DNA of 23,250 nt, from assembly GCA_003427395.1 (NCBI GenBank), contig BFEA01000442.1:811673-834922 (forward strand), written 5' to 3'. The notes below the pieces were generated by a model, which saw only the letters and a program-made list of their open reading frames with translations, was not told where the DNA came from and did not search any database. Source of the DNA: Chara braunii. Lineage: Eukaryota > Streptophyta > Charophyceae > Charales > Characeae. Both the position numbers and the translations under genes were made by a program. Below, piece after piece: positions 17,011-23,250 of the stretch. Within the stretch, counting starts at the first letter, position 1. Each line of letters starts with the position of its first letter.

Positions 17011-18735
17011 AGCGCGGACCAGGTAGGCCGCGGATGCGGACCCGTTTGCGTCTGCCATCCGAGATTGGACCCGCGGACGCGTCCGCGGGTGTTTCATAGC
17101 TCTCCTCCCATTCTCCCACCAAAGTTTTTCCTGCCTCATCTCAGTAGACGTCTATTGCCGTCTTCGGAACCACAGTACTCCAGTCCCCCTCTTTTCCCGC
17201 AACTGCGAATGCCAGTCCCATCATCATCATGATCAGCTTCATCTCTTTTAAGAGAGATGCCGTCAACCTTCCAGTCCTGTTTCTAATTGCTTGAACCGAA
17301 TTAGGAGGCTAAATTCTAGGCGGTCACTTTCAGCTGTTCTGCTTGCGTCAGACCAACTAAGTCTTTTCAAATTCGAATATCTCTTGTAGATCGAAGGTCA
17401 TACTTACGATGACAGAGCAATGGTTCGTCAGATGCATCTGCAGAGATAGGGCGAGCTAAGTCGGCAGGGAAAAAGGAGAAAAACCTTTCAAGAAGAAACT
17501 TTTCAAGAAGACGAAAATAACCTTAGAGTCAACGAAGCAAGAGAGCATCCTTCCATGTGCCACGTCAGCGATTGCCGTGCATTCGAATCGCGAGATAACT
17601 TAGCTTCCGAACTCAGATCCAAACTTTCTGATGTCCTGCCAGACTGTCCACACTCTCAGAACATAAAAGGAAATCGAGTCTCGACTGTTGAAAGAGAGAG
17701 AAGTCGTAGTCTGGATGCTAGCCGAAAGATGAAAATCCTTTTATTTGCGCCTCACCTACCAGTCATTTGTCCGTTTCTAAAGTCTGCGGAACTAGCTAAT
17801 TTAGCAGCGATCAATCTTTCCAGATCTGCGCCAGATTAGATACAAAGGCTTTTGCGCCCTCTTTCAACTTCACATCGCCCCACCCCCGGATCTAAAGAAG
17901 TCGAGCTGCTCTCCTTTCCCCTTCAATCTTCCCTCCCGACTTACTGCTATCCTCCCATTCCTTTCTAAGTCTTCGATCTTGCCTCCCTCGATTCCCTTCG
18001 TTGCGAGTTTCTTAAGGCGAGCTGGATCCCGATCTTCAGGAAAGAACTTTGCTTCTTCCTCAAGCCAACGATCCCAGTGAAAGTGGGTGGAGACGCAACG
18101 AAGAGCACGCTCAATCAAGAAGTCTTCCTGCGAAAACATCAGTGATCCTAATATCTAACCGTGAAGTCCCGGGGAAGATAGATTTTCCCGTCATCATTGT
18201 TTTTTTTATCTTAAGATAGTGCCGCTCTTAAAACATTAACCTCTTCTCTTGCGGCTATCCTTAGTAAATTAACGAAATGGCTCGTGCTTATTGCATCAGA
18301 CGGTCATTCCTGCTGCCTTATTCAACTCTCCCTTAAGTTGCTCTTCAGCCTTCCGAGCCCTGATGACTTAAAAAAGGACCCAAACACAGAGAAAAAGGCA
18401 AGAAAAGAGAGTCGACAAAGCGGAGGTTTTGAGAGAGGAAAGGCACGAGGAGCGATGCGAAGCGCATCTAACTTAGCGATAACCATTTCTTGATCATCCG
18501 ATCCTAAAGCTCCACCTCTCGATGCCTGAGCACGAACCCGATATTTTCGCTGTTCGCAGCCCGCTTCCCGATCAACGCAGTTCTGTGGTGAACGCTTTGC
18601 CCCTTCGTGGTCGACCCAAACTGCCCACCGAATCTTCTCCTAGAGACCTAGTTGCAACTACGCTACCTTGATTCTACGCTCAAGATTGCTTTCATCGACC
18701 TCGAACCTTACCAAATCTAGCTCCAAATTCCTCCT

Positions 18736-18778
<43 letters not shown>

Positions 18779-19611
18779 ACCGAGTCTACATTAGTGCCTG
18801 AATTTGCCGCCTCAATTCGTTCTCTTCCTCTCTCCGAACCTCGACAATTTGGAAAACTCAACCTCAAGACGAAAGATGAAGTGCCGGAATTTTAGAGAAG
18901 AAAGCACGAGTAGAAGCACAAAGTGCATCCTCCAATTTGACAAAACACCGATGACCAATTTCCAAACCATCGATGTTCAGAGACACTGAAGCGCCCCTTC
19001 GTTGCCTCGCCCCTCATCTACGAACCTTATACCTACTGCCCTAGCGCTGATTTGAGACTCGTCTCCTTCGGATCGAGTGATGCCTCGATGTGCGCTGCCT
19101 TCCGACGAATGCTTCGTCCACCCTCGCGGCCGGCCGAAGCCGGCTGCTGAGCAATCAGCTCGAAAGGCCTAACCGGTCCTTTCATAGTTACTTTATCCTC
19201 GGCCGCTTTTCAGAGTTCTAGCGTCCCCGCTATCGTAACTTTGAAACACCAGACTAGTTGGACCGACCTCTCAAATGCCAACCGTCCGAACCCGGCCAAA
19301 TTCCTACTTTATCAATGAATCTAGTCCTCATAGTAGCCTGCTGCCTACCAGAGCTGGTCCCTACTTTCTCATTCGTTCTACCGCGTTGCACTTCGAGCCA
19401 AGAGCAATTTCTACAGGGAGTCGGAGTGAGAGCGTTTGCCGCCCGTCGAGCGCACTCAATACCTTGAGTGAGGGGACTTCTTCCTCCGAATTATACCTTA
19501 AATAGCAATCCAGTTTCGAACCCCTGAGCTCGTACTTCCCGTTCCCTCCCTGTGTCCTCCTTCCCAGTCCTTCTCTAGGTTCCCCTCGATTCGGGTACTT
19601 ACCTAGCCCTG
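17011..19611. other. 2.6-kb mostly unique block, unassigned
   Basis: Starts with a GC-rich piece (CCGCGGACGCGTCCGCGGG at about 17071-17089, itself a palindrome). Composition then becomes even and non-repetitive, unlike the rest of the window. The longest frames are 94 codons (17555-17839, plus), 89 codons (18139-17870, minus) and 137 codons (19774-19361, minus, which runs into satellite). No recognised domain or consistent exon chain was found. The texture recalls plant mitochondrial intergenic DNA, so a nuclear insert of organelle DNA is possible, but I recognise no organelle gene in it. Confidence 0.35.
18741..18774. repeat. T34 homopolymer
   Basis: An uninterrupted T run. It could be the A-tail of a minus-strand retro-insertion whose body lies to the right, but no body match or TSD was found. 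Confidence 0.9.
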
Positions 19612-19938
19612 AAGAAAAAACACGTTTCGCCGTGCCAAACAGGGAAAAACCTTCGAGTCCGATACTCACAGCTTGTCGCTCACCCGTGCAGGAACGTGCC
19701 ACTCCGCTCGACGTGTGCGGCAAGCAGAAAAATGGAAGATCAAAGCGTGATGAGTGCCCTTGGCTGCTATCCATTTATAGCAAAGAGCACTCATCCAGGG
19801 ACAGTCCCATCAGAGTTGGCCCCCCTTCTGGGCCCTATCCAGGAACCCAGGTAAGACCTCTGATCCTGAGCTGCGGATTGGGATACTGAAATGCCGCTTA
19901 AAAACTCAGCCAATAGAATTCTCTGCCCTACGCCCCCT
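19612..19938 (+). repeat. Detached partial copy of the 463-bp satellite
   Basis: It matches the satellite from GAAGAAAAAACACGTTTCGC to CTACGCCCCCTAA, about 327 bp. It lacks the GTTCGGAGG to AATATGT part. It keeps the exon-like cassette with GTGCAG|GA and CCCAG|GTAAGA. It mixes features of both array variants (GAGTTGGCC of one, GAGCTGCGG of the other). It is 9.6 kb from the array and directly abuts a family A MITE. Confidence 0.9.
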
Positions 19939-20121
19939 AAGTGCAAGCAAAATGAGAATGAAAATGCAGTTTTATATCAATGGAAGGACAAAAGGTGACT
20001 GTTTAAAAAAAAGAAAAAAAAAACGAAAAAAAAGAAAATGCAACTTCCACTAGAACATGAGAAGATACACTGCCTTGTTTTTTTGTCTTTTGTGCATATG
20101 GTGAGCAGTGGAGCAACGCCC
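19939..20121 (+). mobile_element. MITE family A copy, left end lost, with short insertion
   Basis: It lacks its GGGCC left terminus, which is replaced by the satellite. The interior GCAAAATGAGAATGAAAATGCA and the right part TTTTGTCTTTTGTGCATATG through GGTGAGCAGTGGAGCAACGCCC are typical. A 65-bp piece ending in an A-rich run (19969-20033) is flanked by GAAAATGCA on both sides. Confidence 0.75.
19960..20042 (+). mobile_element. 65-bp retro-insertion with A-tail and 9-bp TSD
   Basis: GAAAATGCA at 19960-19968 and 20034-20042 flanks about 34 bp of unique sequence followed by an A-rich tail with G and C breaks. This structure is typical of a strongly 5'-truncated LINE or SINE insertion. The source is not recognised. 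Confidence 0.55.
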
Positions 20122-20191
20122 AGAATCTCAGGGAATCACATCTGTGTACCCTCTAACTCAGAAGGGGGCCATGGGTTCAAGGACCACTCAG

Positions 20192-20209
20192 GTCCTTCGG
20201 GACATCCGT

Positions 20210-20241
<32 letters not shown>

Positions 20242-20294
20242 GGCCCCTGGGAACAGATGACACGCATAAATAGAGAAATGGTCCAATTCTTTTT
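20192..20294 (+). pseudogene. U6: U6 snRNA retropseudogene, plant type
   Basis: This matches plant U6 spliceosomal RNA from the 5' stem (GTCCTTCGGGACATCC) through AAAATTGGAACGATACAGAG and AAGATTAGCATGGCCCCT to GAGAAATGGTCC and the terminal T tract. The ACAGAGA box and AGC triad are intact. In the internal stem-loop, CGCAAGG of normal U6 reads GGAACAG, which would break pairing. There is no upstream TATA or USE element of a plant U6 gene. An A20 tail follows (20296-20315). AAGGACCACTC (20179-20189) and AAGGACCAGTC (20314-20324) form a near-perfect 11-bp TSD. It is therefore a LINE-mobilised processed copy, not a working gene. Confidence 0.9.
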
Positions 20295-20345
20295 ACAAAA
20301 AAAAAAAAAAAAAAAGGACCAGTCCGGGAAAAACTTCCCTGTTGA

Positions 20346-20820
20346 ACCAGCGGCTTAGCTCAGTTGGTAAGGCACGCAAGTGGCATGCAGGAGGTCTTGG
20401 GTTCAATCCCCATTGGCCTCATGTACCTTACTGGGCAAGCTTGGTGCCCGCCACCTAGAGATATGCCGTTGGTCCCCCCGAATGGCATTGAGCAGAGACT
20501 GCTGATGCTCATAGGGGGAGGGGACCGGAGGGGAGGCACAGTGACTGGCCCATCGAAGAAGCTCGGTCCTGATGCTACCGGCTGACCCCTGGCCGGTATC
20601 GCCCACCTGCTGTAGCAGGTATCGCACCTGCTGGTGGGTGCAGCTCCCGCATGTTCCCTCGTTGGAGGCTTGAGCACGGATGTGGCTGCTACGGGGTTCC
20701 CCGTAATACTATAATGACAATAAAAAAGGCCTGAAAGGCCTTCCTGTCCAGATTTGACAGGTAATTGAATTGCTTGGGCTTAAAGAATTAGCCTTTTAAA
20801 AACAAAAAACAAAACAAAAA
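20346..20820 (+). mobile_element. tRNA-derived SINE, second full copy, 16-bp TSD
   Basis: Same family as the element at 6260: A box TAGCTCAGTTGG (20356-20367), B box GGTTCAATCCC (20400-20410, canonical), conserved body, paired tail blocks and an A-rich end. The TSD AAAACTTCCCTGTTGA is perfect at 20330-20345 and 20821-20836. Both pol III boxes fit consensus better than in the other copy. The two copies are very close in sequence, so activity is recent. Confidence 0.92.
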
Positions 20821-20846
20821 AAAACTTCCCTGTTGAGGTAACACCG

Positions 20847-21490
20847 GGAGCATGGTCCCATCAGCAGGTAGGATAGGAGTGTGGCCTATCCAGTGTGACA
20901 CTGAGTGGCAGTGGGCTGACGGGTTCATTACGAATTTCTGGGCTGGGAAAACAGGAGAAAGGAGAAAGGAAAAAAAGAAGAAACAGAGACCTCCCACCGG
21001 AAATCACGGCAGAGTGCTTCACAGCCATCACATCAGATCACAAATGATCTGATGGTGGTGGTTGCAACAACAGTGAACACAGTAACTGCCACATTTTTTT
21101 TCTGGAATAAACTCAACTTCTGTCAGCACTGATCATGACTCCCTCCATATATATATACTCCGTGATTGAAGGAGGGCTCCACCCAATGAGATAATTGCAC
21201 AACAAATACTGAAAATCTTCTATCCAGTGGGCCTATGGCTGACCCCACCCTCTTTTGGGGTTGGCCATACCCCCAACCGATTGAAAATATTTTGGCGGGA
21301 AGCTTTCTTTGCACCGGCGTGCTCAGTGTTAAGGAGAGGAGGAGGGGAACAAAGATCTCCTTACTTTTTCGGGTAATACACATAAAATACTGACCGTGGG
21401 ATCACGAGTACTGCACGGCAGGATTTGGGTCACTCAACTGCCACACAAGCTCATTTCTATCCTATCCCGTTGCTAGTGGGACCATGCTCC
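20847..21490. mobile_element. TIR element of about 640 bp, family B ends
   Basis: GGAGCATGGTCCCATCAGCA through GGATAGG at the left pairs with CCTATCCCGTTGCTAGTGGG through CATGCTCC at the right, about 30 bp with few mismatches. The interior has no transposase. It contains the perfect palindrome CATCAGATCA-CAAA-TGATCTGATG (21031-21054) and (TA)n at 21148-21158. The right end equals the end of the small element at 2142-2309. No TSD is clear. Confidence 0.65.
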
Positions 21491-21505
21491 AGATGACCCA
21501 TCTAA

Positions 21506-22071
21506 GGGCCTCGCCACACTGCTGTAGAAAATGCGATTTTCGATAGTTTCGCTTCGCCACACAGGCTGCCGAAATTGGCGATGGGAAGAAAATTCGCAAG
21601 TTGCCGGAGAATGCTTCTCTACATCTCTTGTCGAAAGTCGTTGAATCCCCACCCAGCCTGCTACTCCTATGCTTTCGACAGTCCTCGGCTGCGCCGGCTG
21701 CGCTATCGACTTCTCTTCGAAATTTGGTGAGTGGGGTTGAGGTCGGGATGGACTAATGTTTGTCGTACCCTCAGGCAGGTTCGTCTTTTTCCATCTTGCA
21801 GTCACAACTGCGTCCACTCTACAGTGCTGTGTGGCTAAAGGGGGGCGGACTGTCGAAGGGAGGCTGTCGAATTTATTCTGACAGCCGTCGAATTTTTTTG
21901 CCTTTCGACAGTGGTGTGGTGAGGCCTACCGCTGTAGAAACCAAAAAAGTATGTGTGCATCTTCCCGCAAAGAATGGCATGATGCATCCGTTGCAACGAA
22001 TGCACCGAACCAGGTTCTTTGGAAGATGCATTCCTACTTTTTTTTGGGTCCACAGTGGTGTGGGGAGGCCC
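21506..22071. mobile_element. PIF/Harbinger-like element, TSD TAA, composite
   Basis: GGGCCTCGCCACACTGCTGT at the left pairs with ACAGTGGTGTGGGGAGGCCC at the right (17 of 20), flanked by TAA at 21503-21505 and 22072-22074. Inside, GACAGTGGTGTGGTGAGGCCT (ending about 21927) is another right terminus. It is followed by an inverted pair (GCATCTTCC at about 21958 and GGAAGATGC at 22021) that makes the last 147 bp look like an element of its own. Thus two related MITEs lie end to end, or one copied a terminus. No transposase frame is seen. Confidence 0.75.
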
Positions 22072-22212
22072 TAAGTAGTCTGTGGCCATCATGGCAAAAC
22101 AACAGGTTGAAAACAAAAAAAATTAGGAGAGGGCTCATCAGAGGGCGGAGCGCACCAGTACACACCCGAGGCTTATTACTGTTAAATCTGTCAATCTTGG
22201 TCCGAGCTTCGC

Positions 22213-22345
22213 TCGTAAGCTAAACTGGCTATGGCTAATGCTGCCAGGATAACTCCCGGTTGAATTGTGAGGTCCCCGGCCTCGGTCCCATGTCATTTGC
22301 AATAAATGTTAATATTTTCCCAAAAAAAAAAAACAAAAAAAAAAA
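22213..22345 (+). mobile_element. LINE 3' end, same family as 3541-4783
   Basis: TAAGCTAAACTGGCT, GCTGCCAGGATAACTCCCGG and TTGAATTGTGAGGTCCCCGG plus CCTCG match the 3' UTR of the LINE at 3541. It then has an AATAAA signal (about 22301) and an A-rich tail. Only about 100 bp of the element was inserted. No TSD was found. Confidence 0.8.
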
Positions 22346-22347
22346 CG

Positions 22348-22397
22348 AAAATTCAGGGTGGGCTTAAAAAAAATAAAATAAAAAAAATTCAGGGTGG
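22348..22397. mobile_element. A-tail-only retro-insertion with 14-bp TSD
   Basis: AAAATTCAGGGTGG occurs at 22348-22361 and 22384-22397. The 22 bp between them are GCTTA8TA3TA4. As at 2028-2081, this is what remains if reverse transcription stops within the poly(A) tail. Confidence 0.55.
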
Positions 22398-23175
22398 TAC
22401 AGGTACACCCCTCTGTGATGTACCTACTACCTGCAGCTGGAACAAAGAGGAGGCCATAGATTTCTTGTTTTCACTCACACTGCACCAACAGGCATTGCCG
22501 TGATTGCAGTCAGATACATTTTTTTGAAAGTGCTTGCCTGAGCACTGAATGGATTCCTCCCCACCTCTCACTTCGAGGAGGTGGGCTGTCAGAAACTGGC
22601 TCTTCTTTTGTAGAAAGGGGAAAAAAAAGGCATAGTCACGTTAGACCACCCTTTTTTTTTTTCATACAAATGCATGGAGTCATTGACATTAGACCCCTCC
22701 TACTACAGCTGCCCCCCAATGAGGAGAAGACAGCTTTTCTATAAAATTAAAAACAAAAAACGAAAAAGGATGTTTACTGCTGGTGTCAGTAACTTCATCC
22801 ATGAGCTGGCACCCGTTGCAACAGGCCCCTTATGTCTCCAGAAAAGAGCATGGCGGCGGCGGCGGCGGCGCCTGGTTCAACAGGTGCCTGCTCGTTTGTC
22901 TTTGGCCTTCCCCCGTCTGTCAGTTAATGCCTTGTTTTTTTTTTTTTTTCCCTGCCTCAAATCTCTGTACCGCCCTGATGTGGAAACTGCACAGCCTGAA
23001 TGACAACGACATCTTGCAGTCCGTTTTTATTTCTCGTCGGGCCCACGTGCTTCCTTCCTTGTACCTCTACCAGGCCTTCCCCAAGCCTCAAATTTTCCTT
23101 GTGGCCACCAGTTCATGTTTCTGCAAAGCTGGGGCCATGTACTAGCAGCACCACCAGTGCCTCACTCAGCTATCA
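22398..23175. other. Unique sequence, no gene recognised
   Basis: Open frames up to 120 codons (22783-23145, plus) include homopolymer-encoded glycine and phenylalanine runs and show no known domain. (GGC)6 lies at 22852-22870. CCACCTCTCACTTCGAGGAGGTGG at about 22561-22584 can form a hairpin. I cannot support a coding gene here. Confidence 0.4.
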
Positions 23176-23225
23176 AGTCCGAGGCTTGGACTACCGGCAG
23201 CCCTATCATTCCCGAGCCTCGGACT
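23176..23225. repeat. Inverted repeat AGTCCGAGGCT
   Basis: AGTCCGAGGCT (23176-23186) pairs perfectly with AGCCTCGGACT (23215-23225), and GGCCTCGGAC recurs just after at 23236-23245. It may be the terminal part of an element that continues beyond the window. Confidence 0.6.
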
Positions 23226-23250
23226 TTATTGTCCGGCCTCGGACAACCGG

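Noticed and set aside
18741-18900. Minus-strand retro-insertion ending at the T34 run
   Set aside because: Possible, but the only direct-repeat candidate is CTTCCTCT in pyrimidine-rich DNA, too weak to call.
20192-20294. Functional U6 snRNA gene
   Set aside because: The internal stem-loop is altered, the plant promoter elements are absent, and an A-tail plus TSD mark it as a retrocopy.
22783-23145. 120-codon open frame near the right end
   Set aside because: It contains a GGC-encoded glycine run and a T-run-encoded phenylalanine run, with no recognisable domain and no supporting context.

Overview
The window looks like a transposon-dense stretch of a land-plant nuclear genome. Two features point to plants. 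A retro-copy of U6 snRNA near 20.2 kb has the plant-type 5' stem and ACAGAGA/AGC core. The LINE near 3.5-4.8 kb encodes a C-terminal RT zinc knuckle followed by a W-x3-RN block, as in plant L1-type elements. I found no intact host protein gene, rRNA, functional tRNA or CRISPR. The species cannot be told from the sequence. Many repeat arrays are rich in CpG.

Layout. 1-1450: a minus-strand SINE tail, then purine-rich higher-order repeats ending in long (GA)n. 1750-3400: several small hairpin/MITE-like elements with terminal inverted repeats (TIRs). 3476-6919: a nest of 120-130 bp MITEs with GGGCCTCGC ends. A 5'-truncated L1 LINE sits inside one, another copy of the same family sits inside a second, and a tRNA-derived SINE with a perfect 13-bp target site duplication (TSD) lies nearby. 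6925-9975: a 463-bp tandem satellite of about 6.6 copies with a two-monomer alternation and an exon-like cassette in each monomer. 10188-11386: decayed minus-strand coding remnants with frameshifts. 11307-15050: at least six successive, partly related minisatellites with periods of 44, 41, 77, 119, 30, 40 and 53 bp. A minus-strand TATA box lies at 15654-15661 upstream of them. 15680-16960: hairpin repeats, a composite CA/CT/GC/CAAT microsatellite block and an AT-rich hairpin. 17011-19611: 2.6 kb of mostly unique sequence that I cannot assign. 19612-22400: a detached satellite monomer, a MITE with a short retro-insertion, the U6 retropseudogene, a second full SINE with 16-bp TSD, a long TIR element, a TAA-flanked Harbinger-like element and a second LINE 3' end. 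22400-23250: no gene recognised.

Most of the window can be read as layers of insertions. DNA transposons of PIF/Harbinger type (3-bp TSD) landed in one another. An L1-type machinery inserted LINEs, SINEs, U6 RNA and very short A-tail fragments. Tandem amplification built the satellites. The best leads for novelty are the exon-bearing satellite with alternating monomers, the related-minisatellite domain downstream of a TATA box, and the repeated A-tail-only insertions with TSDs. None of these is proven to be a functional system.
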